From positions 1 to 53,388 of the IMG/VR virus record IMGVR_UViG_3300048924_000228: a DNA stretch of 53,388 nt; one strand, 5' to 3'. This document shows, one piece after another, positions 16,136-23,902 of this stretch. Source of the stretch: a virus. Positions within the stretch are counted from its first letter, which is position 1. Each line of letters starts with the position of its first letter. The notes under the pieces are model-generated. The model saw only the letters and a list, made by a program, of their open reading frames with translations, ran no database searches and had not been told where the DNA came from. Made by a program: the position numbers and the translations under genes.

Positions 16136-16408
16136 TCAGGTGGCCTTGGACTCTCGCGTGACGTAGCCTTCGCCCTGCTGGTCTGATGGCTTCATTGTCT
16201 TTCCGGCGCTACCTTTTCCCTTCGGATCGGCAGGCTTCTGAGACTTGCGACGCTCCGCGTCGGCATCGACGCTGCGGCTGCTCGGAGTCTGGCCGCGCAT
16301 GGCAACGGCGGCGCCACTCGAATGTCGCATCACGCCGACTTCGTCATGAGCGACTTCACTGGGATCGACCACGCGGCCGTCTTCGAGCACATACCAGGTC
16401 TCTCGCAT
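16136..16408 (-). CDS. Small paralogous protein B upstream of portal
   Basis: 90 residues starting METHIONINE-R-E-T-W at 16408, preceded by the ribosome site GGAG 8-9 nt upstream. The pattern WYVLEDGRVVDPSEVAHDE then SSGAAVAMRG is shared with the gene at 15794-16093, followed by a Lys/Ser/Pro-rich tail. The two look like an old tandem duplication. The upstream extension of the frame to 16651 lies antisense-free inside the previous gene and is rejected. Confidence 0.65.
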   Translation of the reverse strand: MRETWYVLEDGRVVDPSEVAHDEVGVMRHSSGAAVAMRGQTPSSRSVDADAERRKSQKPADPKGKGSAGKTMKPSDQQGEGYVTRESKAT

Positions 16409-16425
16409 CGATTGTTTCTCCTGCG

Positions 16426-16908
16426 TCAGAGCACGACGCCATACAGGAGGATTTCCCGAGCGACGGCGGTAAACGTGGCGGCGCCGGCAGTGATCAGCTC
16501 GCCAAACAAGCTGCTCTTGCCGCTCGCGAGGCTGAAATCCTGCTGATCCGAATACTGGGTCTTGACGTAGCACGCGGCGCCAAGATCCACCGGAGCCCCG
16601 AGAGAAAGCGTCCCTCGATAGGATGGGAGATCGGCGCTGGCCAGGGTCCACGCCGCATTATCGGCCTGGGCGCTCGGCGGCGTCAGTGAATACAGAGCGA
16701 GCGAATAGCTCGTCTCTCCGGAAATGACCGCAGCCTGGTCGATCTTGATGACAGACGAGACGACGCGAATGATCGCGCCCTGAGGCACAATCGTTCCTCG
16801 GTTGTCGTAGAAGATGAATTCTTTCGCCGTGCTGATGATGTCGGCCGCGGAATATGCCGCGGCCGCAGGCGTAAAGCTGGCCGTCGCCTTCACACCGGAA
16901 AGGTACAT
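16426..16908 (-). CDS. Putative virion protein in the capsid-portal interval
   Basis: 160 residues, beta-rich and acid-poor (SFTPAAAAYSAADIIST, then GTIVPQGAIIRVVSSVIKID and TSYSLALYSLTPPSAQAD). No cysteine motif or membrane helix. Similar proteins occur next to capsid genes in alphaproteobacterial siphophages, so a decoration or head-fibre role is likely, but I cannot name a family. Confidence 0.6.
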   Translation of the reverse strand: MYLSGVKATASFTPAAAAYSAADIISTAKEFIFYDNRGTIVPQGAIIRVVSSVIKIDQAAVISGETSYSLALYSLTPPSAQADNAAWTLASADLPSYRGTLSLGAPVDLGAACYVKTQYSDQQDFSLASGKSSLFGELITAGAATFTAVAREILLYGVVL

Positions 16909-16946
16909 TGATGATTCCTTTGATGAGTGTGTAAGGCGAGAGCCGA

Positions 16947-17330
16947 CTACTCGTCGACCACGATCTGGAACTGACCGACCTTGGTCGCGCCGCCCGAGGT
17001 GATCGCGAGCTTGACGCGGTCTCGACTGAGACGGATCAGGTCGCTCACCGCAGTACCGCCAGCCGCATAGAGAGCGGCAACACCAGCGTTGGAATGGGTT
17101 GGCGAACGCGGATAGCAGGACTTCGTCGCGTTGACGTCGGCCTCAGTCCAGATGCCCTCTGCCGTCGCTTCCGCGGTGATCGCGAAGTCAACACCAGCCG
17201 CGAATGGGTTGGCGCCAGCGTCCTTGATGTAGTGGATGGCGGCGATCTTGCCCGAGAGAGGCGGAGAATAAACGGTCGCGTTGCCGCTGCCGTCGGTGGT
17301 GACATTGATGGTAAACCTGCGCGTACCCAT
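16947..17330 (-). CDS. Putative virion protein downstream of capsid
   Basis: 127 residues: RRFTINVTTDGSGNATVYSP, then GKIAAIHYIKDAG and FAITAEATAEGIWTEADVNA and a final RDRVKLAITSGGATKVGQFQ. All-beta pattern. It follows the capsid gene after a strong terminator hairpin and shares context with the 16426-16908 gene. Probably a head decoration or minor capsid protein. Confidence 0.6.
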   Translation of the reverse strand: MGTRRFTINVTTDGSGNATVYSPPLSGKIAAIHYIKDAGANPFAAGVDFAITAEATAEGIWTEADVNATKSCYPRSPTHSNAGVAALYAAGGTAVSDLIRLSRDRVKLAITSGGATKVGQFQIVVDE

Positions 17331-17373
17331 GGCTTTAAGCCTCCGTTATTGGGGTGTTTCGGGGTAATTAGAA

Positions 17374-17395
17374 GAGCGGGGCCTAAGCCCCGCTC
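17374..17395 (-). terminator. Intrinsic terminator / attenuator after the capsid gene
   Basis: A perfect 9-bp stem, GAGCGGGGC and GCCCCGCTC around a four-base loop, begins about 10 nt after the capsid stop. On the minus strand it is followed by a modest T-rich tract (TTCTAATTA). It would trim transcripts after the capsid gene and so make capsid message more abundant than downstream tail messages. Confidence 0.75.
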
Positions 17396-17404
17396 AAGTC
17401 GCGA

Positions 17405-18721
17405 CTACCAAGAGGTGCCGTCGATCCACTGCACCATGCCGCTGCGGCGCATTTTCCAGCTCACATCCATCAGCATGCGAACGCCGATGGTCGCGGTCTG
17501 GAAGAAGCTGCGAACGGGATCGGCCACGGTCGGAGTGCCGGACACGATCTCGAGAGGCGTGGTGTCTTCCATGTGGACAGTCGCCTGCTCCGAGATGTCG
17601 AACTCGGGAGCGTCACCGAGCGCGGTGGCGAAGTCCGAGTTGCGCAGCGCGATCAGTCGGCCGGCCGTAACGTTGGTCGATTCGACGATGTTGAGGCGAC
17701 TGGTCAGTGGCTCGGCCCAGCCGAACTCGCCGGCAGCGCCCGGGCCCGGCATCATCGACAGCGCCAACCCCTGAGCCGGGTTCATGAGCACGGTGATGTT
17801 GTCGCCCGCGTTGGCGTTATAGAACGGCGCGAGCAGCGCCTTCAGATCCGCGACGACCGCCTGATAATCGCCACCACCGTAACCAGTGGCCACTGCCGAC
17901 ACACCATTCAGAAGGCCAGCCGGTCGAGCACTGCTCGACGCAGTCGCATCCAGAATAGCCTGATCGAGGATGATGGACGTGTCTTCGAGGATCGCCTGAC
18001 GGACCAAGGCCTCCACCGCCGGAGTGCTGCGCTTGGCAAGCTCACGGGTGAACGGCACGATGACGCCGAGCTTCTTCGGGGTCATCGTCGTCGCCGCGGT
18101 CGTGATGCGGCCGACACGGATCGGCTGTCCTTCGGCAACAAAGCCGCCGCCCGCGCCGCCGATGGTGCGGCTCGGAATCGAGACCGTACCGATGCCGTCG
18201 AAGCTCAGACCGATGCCGCGCGAACGCAGCGCCGGATAGATCGAGTACGGCGTCAGGGCCTGGATAAAGTCCGCGTTGACGGTCTGGACGATTTCAGAGG
18301 CCCAGCCGGAAACGGTGGTGGTGCCAACCGTCTGGTCAGCCTTCGCGATCATCGCAACGGCATCCTGGCCGTTGTAACGCTCGCTCAGCACCTGATCGAC
18401 GGACTTGTTGCCGAAGTGAGCGATGCCGTGAGCAGCCACGGCCTTGACCAGGATGTCGAAGCCACTGATGTCCTTGCCCAGACCAAGCGGGCGGCGGGCC
18501 TCGGCCGGAACGGTACCTGACTTGCTCACGGCGCCAACACCGATCTTGGCTTCGGAGGCCTTCAGGACAGACAGAGTCCGCTCGGCCAAGGTGAGCGCCT
18601 CGGTCGCACCTTCGATCGCGTCGAGATCGAGCTCTTCGGCACCATTGAGTTCCGCGAGGTGATCACGCTTCACGTTCAGATCGCTCTGCGCATCCTCGAT
18701 GCGCTGGGCAAGGGTCTTCAT
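17405..18721 (-). other. Possible internal start producing capsid protein alone
   Basis: An in-frame ATG at 18721 (MKTLAQRIEDAQ, residue about 201 of the fusion) is preceded by the purine-rich AAAGAAAGAC about 8-12 nt upstream. Starting here would give a 438-residue protein consisting of the delta domain plus capsid, which is the normal size for an HK97-type capsid precursor. The ribosome site is weaker than for other genes, so the model is tentative. Confidence 0.4.
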
Positions 18722-19324
18722 GGCGATGTCTTTCTTTTGCAGCGGAGCGTGGCCCGCACGGGCTCGGTCCTGATTCACGGTCGTCGTTTCGGCATGCTCG
18801 CCGCTTGCAGACACGTCCCGGCGTTTCACGTCGGCATGCTCGCCAAAAACGAGGGACATGGTTTCGGAAGAGAGGTTCAGCGACTTCGCAAGCGCGACGG
18901 CCGCCGGGTTTGCAGGAACGGAGACGAGAGACGTCTCAAGCAATTCCTGCTTCGTGTAGCGTTGGCCCGCGTAGGGCTTATCTTTATCGATCGGCTCCGA
19001 CTGCAACGGCCGGAATCCAACCGAGACGGCGCGCAGGATGCCTTGCTCCACCAAGCTGATCAGCTCGTCGATCCGCGCGCTCGTGCCGCGCGCCGCGAAG
19101 TTGAGGAATGCAACGAGCTTGTTGCCCTCGACCTTGACGTCCGACCAAGTCCCGATCGGAAATGAACTGGAGTGGCCAAATAGGGCGATCGGGTTCTTCT
19201 TGAAGTTGGCGAGAACCCACCCCTTCGGATCGACGATATCCCCATAACGATCGACGGTATCGTCCGACAGAACGAACTTAAGCCCGTCGCCACCGCCGGC
19301 GACCGTCTTGTGAATGACGGACAT
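17405..19324 (-). CDS. Prohead protease - major capsid protein fusion
   Basis: 639 residues. Residues 1-160 are an HK97-type prohead protease (peptidase S78): DDTVDRYGDIVDPKGW, catalytic His51 in ALFGHSSS and Ser101 in LRAVSVGF, and the ELLETSLVSVPANPAA end. A charged linker/delta region with coiled-coil character follows (about 200-265). Residues about 285-639 are the HK97-fold capsid: TTTVSGWASEIVQTVNADFI, PFTRELAKRSTPAVEALVRQ, then a DVSWKMRRSGMVQWIDG end. Such fusions release capsid by self-cleavage or by internal initiation. Confidence 0.93.
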   Translation of the reverse strand: MSVIHKTVAGGGDGLKFVLSDDTVDRYGDIVDPKGWVLANFKKNPIALFGHSSSFPIGTWSDVKVEGNKLVAFLNFAARGTSARIDELISLVEQGILRAVSVGFRPLQSEPIDKDKPYAGQRYTKQELLETSLVSVPANPAAVALAKSLNLSSETMSLVFGEHADVKRRDVSASGEHAETTTVNQDRARAGHAPLQKKDIAMKTLAQRIEDAQSDLNVKRDHLAELNGAEELDLDAIEGATEALTLAERTLSVLKASEAKIGVGAVSKSGTVPAEARRPLGLGKDISGFDILVKAVAAHGIAHFGNKSVDQVLSERYNGQDAVAMIAKADQTVGTTTVSGWASEIVQTVNADFIQALTPYSIYPALRSRGIGLSFDGIGTVSIPSRTIGGAGGGFVAEGQPIRVGRITTAATTMTPKKLGVIVPFTRELAKRSTPAVEALVRQAILEDTSIILDQAILDATASSSARPAGLLNGVSAVATGYGGGDYQAVVADLKALLAPFYNANAGDNITVLMNPAQGLALSMMPGPGAAGEFGWAEPLTSRLNIVESTNVTAGRLIALRNSDFATALGDAPEFDISEQATVHMEDTTPLEIVSGTPTVADPVRSFFQTATIGVRMLMDVSWKMRRSGMVQWIDGTSW

Positions 19325-19339
19325 CTCAGAGATCCTTCT

Positions 19340-21205
19340 TCAGCCGAGCATGCCGGCGACGTCGAGGGTGAAGCCGCCCTCATATGACAGCGCGGCGCCG
19401 ACTGCCTGGGCCAGCGCGATTGCGCAATCGATCTTCTGGGTGGACCGCTCTTTGGTCAGCCAGTAGTTGCCCCACCGATCATTATCCGTGACGGCAGACA
19501 TCATTGCGGATACGAGGACCGGATTCATCTTGATCCTGATGCGTCGCTCCAGGATCAGTTCCTCGAGCTGTCGCACACTCATCGGCATCCAGAGGCCTTC
19601 AGCGTCCCTGCCTCCAGCCTTCGCGGCTGCCTTCATAGCGTCGTTAGGAGCGCCCTTCTTGGTGCCACCTTGCGGGTGCTCAACGAACTCGACCGTCAGT
19701 CCAAGTTGATCGCACTCCGGCTCTAGACCGCGCTTGAAAGCGTACCGATCGTAGGCCAAGCACTTCACGTCGAATTCGTGTGTCGCCTCCGCAATCGATT
19801 GAGCGACCTGCAAATAACTGATGCTCGCACCCTTCGGTGCATTCAGGTGCTTATCGCGGACCCAGATGTCATACGGCGCCTTGTCGCGATCCTGCCGAGC
19901 CTTCAGCGTATCGCCAGGAGTCCAGGCCTCAATCCAAGCATCGTAAGTCGGCTTCACAGCCGTAATCTTCTGGCCTTCTTTTTCGATCTCGACTTCTACC
20001 GACCCGGTCTTGACGCAAAACCCAAGCGCCGTGATGTCCTTGTTCTGCGAAAGATCGCAGCCCATCCACGCAGAGGCGCCTCGGTGCTCCAAGACATCAA
20101 ACTCGGCCAAGCACGGCTCCAGCACCGCGCGCGTCATCCAAGCTGTTTCGGCTTCGGTCCAGACGCAGAAGTGAAGCCGGAGGATGTTGTTCAGCTTGGC
20201 CGGGATGTCCTTGCCCTGCTTAACGACTCCAGCGAGGTACTCCTCAGTGATTGTTACGCCGAGGAGCGGGTTGGCCTTTTTCCAGCAACTCGGGTCTTCC
20301 AGAGGATCGTCGCCGACATCGAGACCGCACACATAAGAGAAAGTGGTGTCGTCGACTATCTCGCCGAGATAGTGCGCGTCGTCGTCACGCGCCTCTCGGT
20401 TTCCAGCGGCAACCTTCACCGCGTGTTCGTGCTCGGTGTAGCAGACCGAGTTTCGATCACTACCGCTGTTCGTGATCATGAGCAGCAGCGGCTGTCGCCT
20501 GAATTTGAATCCGCGCTCCAGTATCTCGAGCACGCCGCCGTCCGGATGTTCGTGGAGCTCGTCGACAAGTGCCATGTGAGGCCGCGGACCCGACCCGGTC
20601 TTTTTGGTCTCCCGCGATACCGGGCGAAAGAACGACCCGGTCTTCAAATACGCAACGTTGTGTTCTTTGCCCTCACCGCCGCTCATATGCAGCCGGCTTA
20701 GAAGTGCCGGCGACTTCTTGACCATCTTGATCGCGTCCGCGAACAATATGCCAGCTTGGTCCTTGGTCGCGCCAGCGGAGTAGATCTGCGCGCCGGCCTC
20801 GCCATCTGAAGTCAGGCCTATCAGGCCAATGCCGCCGGCAAGCGGCGACTTACCGTTACCTTTGCCCTGCTCCACATACGCGCGGCGGAAGCGTCTCGTC
20901 CCGTCCTTGCGCTTCCAGCCGAACAGGGACCCAATGATGAAGTCCTGGGCCGGCGCGGACCTGAACGGCTGGTCGTCAAACTGCCCCTCGGAAAGGCGGA
21001 GCTTCTCCTCGAAGAAACGCAGCTTCTTCGCTGCATCCTCCGCGTCAAACCAGATTCCGTCCTTGCGCTTCAGGTCGTCAAGGTGTCTGCGGCAAGCATT
21101 GCGAACGTGCGGACCGGCCACTTCCTTGCCGGAAACCACCGCCTTTGCATAGGCAGTGGCTCGATCAGTCGAAGTGCTCGTCTTTCTCTTTGGTCTTGTC
21201 GGCAT
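19340..21205 (-). CDS. terL: Terminase large subunit
   Basis: 621 residues. The ATPase half has the Walker A-like VEQGKGNGKSPLAGG (about residue 110), then Walker B MALVDELHEHPDGG (about residue 210) and the coupling motif LLLMITNSGSD. The nuclease half shows the acidic sites MGCDLSQNKDITALG and CLAYDRYAF. Length and motifs match the HK97/phiC31-like Terminase_1 family. It cuts and pumps DNA into proheads together with the small subunit, whose 3' end overlaps its 5' end by 41 nt. Confidence 0.95.
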   Translation of the reverse strand: MPTRPKRKTSTSTDRATAYAKAVVSGKEVAGPHVRNACRRHLDDLKRKDGIWFDAEDAAKKLRFFEEKLRLSEGQFDDQPFRSAPAQDFIIGSLFGWKRKDGTRRFRRAYVEQGKGNGKSPLAGGIGLIGLTSDGEAGAQIYSAGATKDQAGILFADAIKMVKKSPALLSRLHMSGGEGKEHNVAYLKTGSFFRPVSRETKKTGSGPRPHMALVDELHEHPDGGVLEILERGFKFRRQPLLLMITNSGSDRNSVCYTEHEHAVKVAAGNREARDDDAHYLGEIVDDTTFSYVCGLDVGDDPLEDPSCWKKANPLLGVTITEEYLAGVVKQGKDIPAKLNNILRLHFCVWTEAETAWMTRAVLEPCLAEFDVLEHRGASAWMGCDLSQNKDITALGFCVKTGSVEVEIEKEGQKITAVKPTYDAWIEAWTPGDTLKARQDRDKAPYDIWVRDKHLNAPKGASISYLQVAQSIAEATHEFDVKCLAYDRYAFKRGLEPECDQLGLTVEFVEHPQGGTKKGAPNDAMKAAAKAGGRDAEGLWMPMSVRQLEELILERRIRIKMNPVLVSAMMSAVTDNDRWGNYWLTKERSTQKIDCAIALAQAVGAALSYEGGFTLDVAGMLG

Positions 21206-21563
21206 CGAGAACGCGATTCCGTTCGTCGGTCAGACCGAGCTCGCTCATGTAGGCGCGCAATTGGCCGTGCTTCGCCGCCGGGAAACTCACCGGCGCAAAC
21301 CTGAATTCCTGCCACAGTTCACAGAAAGCAATCGCCGCAGGCTCGCGCGACGCATCCAGCCATCCGGCCGGATCGATGTACTTTTTCCACGCCTCGGCAG
21401 CATGGCTCTTCAGATGTTTCGGGCGCTTCAGCTTGCCGAAGATCTCGGCCGCCTTCTCAACCGCTTCCTTCGCGTCGGCGATGTCGCCGTGACGATTGGT
21501 GCGGTGCGTGCCGTCTACGATGCGAAGGTGAGCGGCCTTGGGCTTGGCTCCCCTGGCTGCCAT
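21165..21563 (-). CDS. terS: Terminase small subunit (P27 family)
   Basis: 132 residues. AARGAKPKAAHLRIVDGTHR at the start is the characteristic opening of P27-type small terminases, followed by HLKSHAAEAWKKYID and an acidic, Lys/Glu-rich C-terminus. The ATG at 21563 is chosen over the GTG at 21572 because GAGG lies 8 nt upstream. Recognises the packaging site and recruits the large subunit. Confidence 0.9.
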   Translation of the reverse strand: MAARGAKPKAAHLRIVDGTHRTNRHGDIADAKEAVEKAAEIFGKLKRPKHLKSHAAEAWKKYIDPAGWLDASREPAAIAFCELWQEFRFAPVSFPAAKHGQLRAYMSELGLTDERNRVLDADKTKEKDEHFD

Positions 21564-21700
21564 ATTGACCACCTCAGGACGTTAATCTGGCTTTCTGCGT
21601 TTTTTGGAGCCGCACCGGTCTAAGACCGAAGTCGATTTAGATTTCTGGACCGCGCCCCCCGGGGTGGGGACGACGGAACTTTTATTTTATTTTTTAATTT
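21564..21700. other. Spacer upstream of terminase; candidate packaging (cos) region
   Basis: About 137 bases without a gene. It contains a G/C block at 21650-21668 with CCCCCCGGGG, then a very T-rich stretch (21680-21703) in the plus strand. GC-rich palindromic cores beside bendable AT tracts next to the small terminase gene and an HNH gene are typical of cos sites. No sequence match can be claimed. Confidence 0.35.
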
Positions 21701-21796
21701 TTATTGCGATGCATCAATAGGCCAGCCATCAGGCCCTATGCATTGCCTGGCCTTGCCACCACGATCGATGCGCTGCTCGTCAACGTCATGGCAGGG
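21701..21796 (-). pseudogene. Remnant: 3' end of a second terminase-linked HNH gene
   Basis: In the frame not used by the overlapping zinc-finger HNH gene, the minus strand reads PCHDVDEQRIDRGGKARQ, then GPDGWPIDASQ and a stop. The intact HNH gene 700 bases away ends PCHDSDEQRIEKGGKPRQ then ADGWPID. Twenty of the 28 aligned residues are identical. Homology begins abruptly at the PCHD codons, so this is a truncated duplicate overrun by the end of the gene at 21736. Confidence 0.8.
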
Positions 21797-22404
21797 TCTT
21801 CCAACATACGGCGTAGCCACGGATCATCCTTGTGATCTCGGACCCATGCCATCAGCAGCCCGCGCCTAGCATTACATCTGTTGCAAGCGGGCTTCAGATT
21901 ATCCGTACTATTGTTGAGTTTATTGTTATCTAGGTGGTCCACCACCAGCTTTTCAGCGCCCTTCGCTCCCCAAGTCACGGTCCTGCCGCACCAATGGCAG
22001 GGGTGAGAACCGGGACCTGTAGCGTCATAGCAAACCATCCGATGCTCATAGAGATGGCCATTTCCTGAGGCCACAGGATGCGTTGGATCAGGGTGCCGCA
22101 CGTAGCCATGTTCAGATATTGTGCGGTTTCGCTTCAATACCTTGTCGTAGGTGCCGTTCCTATAAAACCGATAGTAATGGACTTCACAGTACCTGCCGAA
22201 CCTAGTTCTTGCATGGCTGGCGCATCCATCGATGGAGCACTCTTTCCATGGACTAGGAACTCGTGGCGCTTTTTCAGTTGTGCCTGTAAGGCGCCACCGC
22301 TTGTAATGCGTCTCGCAAAGGTCGCGGGCTTTCGCTTTATTGGCGCAGCCAACAATCGAGCATTGCCCAAGGTTTATTTTTCGTCCAAAACGCTTATCAG
22401 CCAT
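21736..22404 (-). CDS. HNH homing-type endonuclease with two zinc-finger repeats
   Basis: 222 residues. Two tandem N-terminal units of CSI.GC..-A..R..C..HY type (about residues 15-35 and 56-78) probably bind DNA. The HNH region (EHRMVCY, CHWCGRTV, VVDHLDNNKLNNSTDNLKPACNRC) supplies the nuclease. Free-standing genes of this kind are selfish elements that move into conserved phage loci. Its last 20 codons (from PAMTLTSS) run out of frame over a remnant of another HNH gene, suggesting that the stop was acquired at the insertion site. Confidence 0.85.
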   Translation of the reverse strand: MADKRFGRKINLGQCSIVGCANKAKARDLCETHYKRWRLTGTTEKAPRVPSPWKECSIDGCASHARTRFGRYCEVHYYRFYRNGTYDKVLKRNRTISEHGYVRHPDPTHPVASGNGHLYEHRMVCYDATGPGSHPCHWCGRTVTWGAKGAEKLVVDHLDNNKLNNSTDNLKPACNRCNARRGLLMAWVRDHKDDPWLRRMLEDPAMTLTSSASIVVARPGNA

Positions 22405-22476
22405 TTTCGATCCTCACCGATCGCTAGTGGTTAGGCCCTGCAAAGCGATGCAAACGCTTCGTGGGGCCGCTTTATT
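22405..22476. other. Short spacer between the two HNH genes
   Basis: 72 bases. It contains the small inverted repeat AAGCG/CGCTT (22445-22460) and an A/T-rich stretch before the downstream HNH gene. No promoter is evident. Confidence 0.4.
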
Positions 22477-22827
22477 TTAGTCTATAGGCCAACCGTCAGC
22501 ACTAACTGATTGACGAGGCTTCCCGCCTTTTTCAATTCTCTGCTCGTCGGAGTCATGGCAAGGGGCACATGAACTCGCCAAGTTTTCCGGATTCCAGAAA
22601 AGCTCCTCAGAACCTCGGTGCGCCACCTTGTGGTGGGCCACTGTGGCAGCGGTGATGCGCTTGGGCTTACGGGCTATGCATCTCTCGCATAGGGGCTGCT
22701 GCTGTAGCTGCCTATCCCTAAGCTTCTGCCACCGTGCTGTACCGTACCATGCACGCCATGGGTTATCCTGCTTCCTCTTGGCGTCGTGCTCCCTGTTGCG
22801 CTGGCGTAGATCTAGGGGCTTTGGCAT
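22477..22827 (-). CDS. Terminase-associated HNH endonuclease
   Basis: 116 residues. RAWYGTARWQKLRDRQLQQQ, PLCERC, the HNH core VAHHKVAHRG, NPENLASSCAPCHD and the ending ADGWPID are typical of small HNH proteins encoded beside terminases of cos phages, which are known to assist cos cleavage. Its ATG overlaps the upstream zinc-finger gene's stop by a single base. A broken duplicate of its 3' end lies at 21701-21796. Confidence 0.9.
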   Translation of the reverse strand: MPKPLDLRQRNREHDAKRKQDNPWRAWYGTARWQKLRDRQLQQQPLCERCIARKPKRITAATVAHHKVAHRGSEELFWNPENLASSCAPCHDSDEQRIEKGGKPRQSVSADGWPID

Positions 22828-23135
22828 CAGCCACGAATGATGACGACGTCGCGCTCACGAGCGCCCTGCATCATCCGGCTATGGCGAACCTCTCGCGCGC
22901 GCTCGCATGATACGCATCGCTTGGCGTTAGGCATCACCTGGAGGCGGGCAGTCTCAATATCATCGCCGCAAGCCTCACATTCAACCGGCTTTGGCAGCGC
23001 CTTCCCGGTCTTCACGCGACCTCGGAACAGCTTGACGACATCGCCCATGCGAAACGCCTGAATTTTTGCCGCTGCCTTTCGGCGCGCTCGACCGGCAGCG
23101 GTGGAAGATGGTGCAAAACGCGGCGCGCGGGGCAC
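22827..23135 (-). CDS. DksA/TraR-type zinc-finger protein
   Basis: 102 residues from a GTG at 23135, or 73 from the ATG at 23048. The C-terminal half has CEACGDDIETARLQVMP, then CVSCERAREVR, the four-cysteine zinc finger of the TraR/DksA family, which bind the RNA polymerase secondary channel. The N-terminal coiled coil is too short for a full DksA, as in phage TraR-like proteins. The basic N-terminal extension may not be translated. Confidence 0.7.
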   Translation of the reverse strand: MPRAPRFAPSSTAAGRARRKAAAKIQAFRMGDVVKLFRGRVKTGKALPKPVECEACGDDIETARLQVMPNAKRCVSCERAREVRHSRMMQGARERDVVIIRG

Positions 23136-23170
23136 TATAGCCCCGAAATTACCGGCATGAAGGCTCGGTG

Positions 23171-23216
23171 CGGTGGACGGACGACTCCCGATTACAAACC
23201 GGGAGAAATCCCACCG
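23171..23216 (-). other. tRNA-arm-like hairpin
   Basis: A 46-nt element with an outer stem CGGTGG/CCACCG and an inner 6-bp stem CTCCCG/CGGGAG. On the minus strand the inner loop reads TTTGTAA after a G.U closing pair, which is a perfect seven-base anticodon loop for tRNA-Thr(UGU). No D-arm or T-arm can be drawn and there is no 3' CCA. So it is not a functional tRNA; it may be a decayed tRNA fragment or an RNA control element. Confidence 0.4.
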
Positions 23217-23246
23217 ACTTTGAAGTGTTGACCGCTAAGTGATTTG

Positions 23247-23281
23247 CAGGTGCGGAACAACACCTGTTTCGCTTATCCACA
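23247..23281. promoter_or_regulatory. DnaA box and adjacent hairpin
   Basis: TTATCCACA at 23273-23281 is a perfect consensus DnaA box in the only sizeable spacer of this half of the genome (23136-23294). Directly beside it, CAGGTG and CACCTG (about 23247-23266) form an inverted repeat with an eight-base loop. The host DnaA or the phage's own DnaA-domain protein (30147-30746) could bind here. Confidence 0.6.
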
Positions 23282-23294
23282 CGCTCCCCACAGG

Positions 23295-23474
23295 CTACTT
23301 CTTCAGCGGTCGGAAATGGCCGTTGTACTTCTCGTCGCTGAACTCCTCGCCCTTGGCGATCTTCTCCGCGGCAACGCCGAGATAGTCCTTCGTGGCCGCA
23401 AGGTAGAACTTGCCATCGGCGCCGCGGTAGACCGCCTGCCCGATCTCCATGTCCTCGCCTGCGATTCCCTTCAT
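23295..23474 (-). CDS. Small hypothetical protein
   Basis: 59 residues: MKGIAGEDMEIGQAVYRGAD, then LAATKDYLGVAAEKIAKGEE and a basic end. The opening resembles the first strand pattern of small phage decoration-like proteins, but the family is unclear. It is the last gene of the left early operon, preceding the DnaA-box spacer. Confidence 0.6.
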   Translation of the reverse strand: MKGIAGEDMEIGQAVYRGADGKFYLAATKDYLGVAAEKIAKGEEFSDEKYNGHFRPLKK

Positions 23475-23478
23475 GGTG

Positions 23479-23655
23479 CTACTCCGGTTCCTTGATGCGC
23501 TCGATGAGCGTCCATCGACTGAAAAACTGCTCTGGCGAGAAGTCGTAATCCGAACCGCTAAACTCGACCTCGCCTCGCCTATTTACGTGGACGACCTCCA
23601 ACGAACCGCCGGGAGATCTCGCCCAATACCATCCCTCATCCAAATCATCGGCCAT
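23479..23655 (-). CDS. Small hypothetical protein
   Basis: 58 residues, acidic, with EGWYWARSPGGSLEVVHV at the start and FSRWTLIERIKEPE at the end. Such YWAR..GG..EVV proteins are common small phage early proteins with no assigned role. Starts inside the upstream gene (11-nt overlap) and ends 4 nt before the next start. Confidence 0.6.
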   Translation of the reverse strand: MADDLDEGWYWARSPGGSLEVVHVNRRGEVEFSGSDYDFSPEQFFSRWTLIERIKEPE

Positions 23656-23902
23656 GTATCAGCGCCTCGTACCTTCCGAGAAGCCTCTTCATCTCTTCGC
23701 CGTCCGCGAATGGGATGCGCTCTTTTACGGTAGCGGGCTCGACCATTTCAACGTTTTGATACTCTCCGTCCATCAACTGCACGGCGCGATCGATCTTGCG
23801 CGAGGTAGACCACGTTAAGACGATAGTACCGGCTGGGGTGCGGTCATCGCCCTCGACCTCGATTCCGGTAAGGACACGGAATTCCTTGGGCGCCAGCGTC
23901 AT
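23645..23902 (-). CDS. Hypothetical early protein
   Basis: 85 residues, mixed charge, one domain (VLTGIEVEGDDRTPAGTIVL, then a C-terminal EEMKRLLGRYEALI helix). No motif recognised. ATGA overlap with the upstream gene. Confidence 0.6.
   Translation of the reverse strand: MTLAPKEFRVLTGIEVEGDDRTPAGTIVLTWSTSRKIDRAVQLMDGEYQNVEMVEPATVKERIPFADGEEMKRLLGRYEALIHGR

Noticed and set aside
23171-23216. A true tRNA-Thr gene
   Set aside because: Only the anticodon arm fits; there is no D-arm, T-arm or normal acceptor stem.
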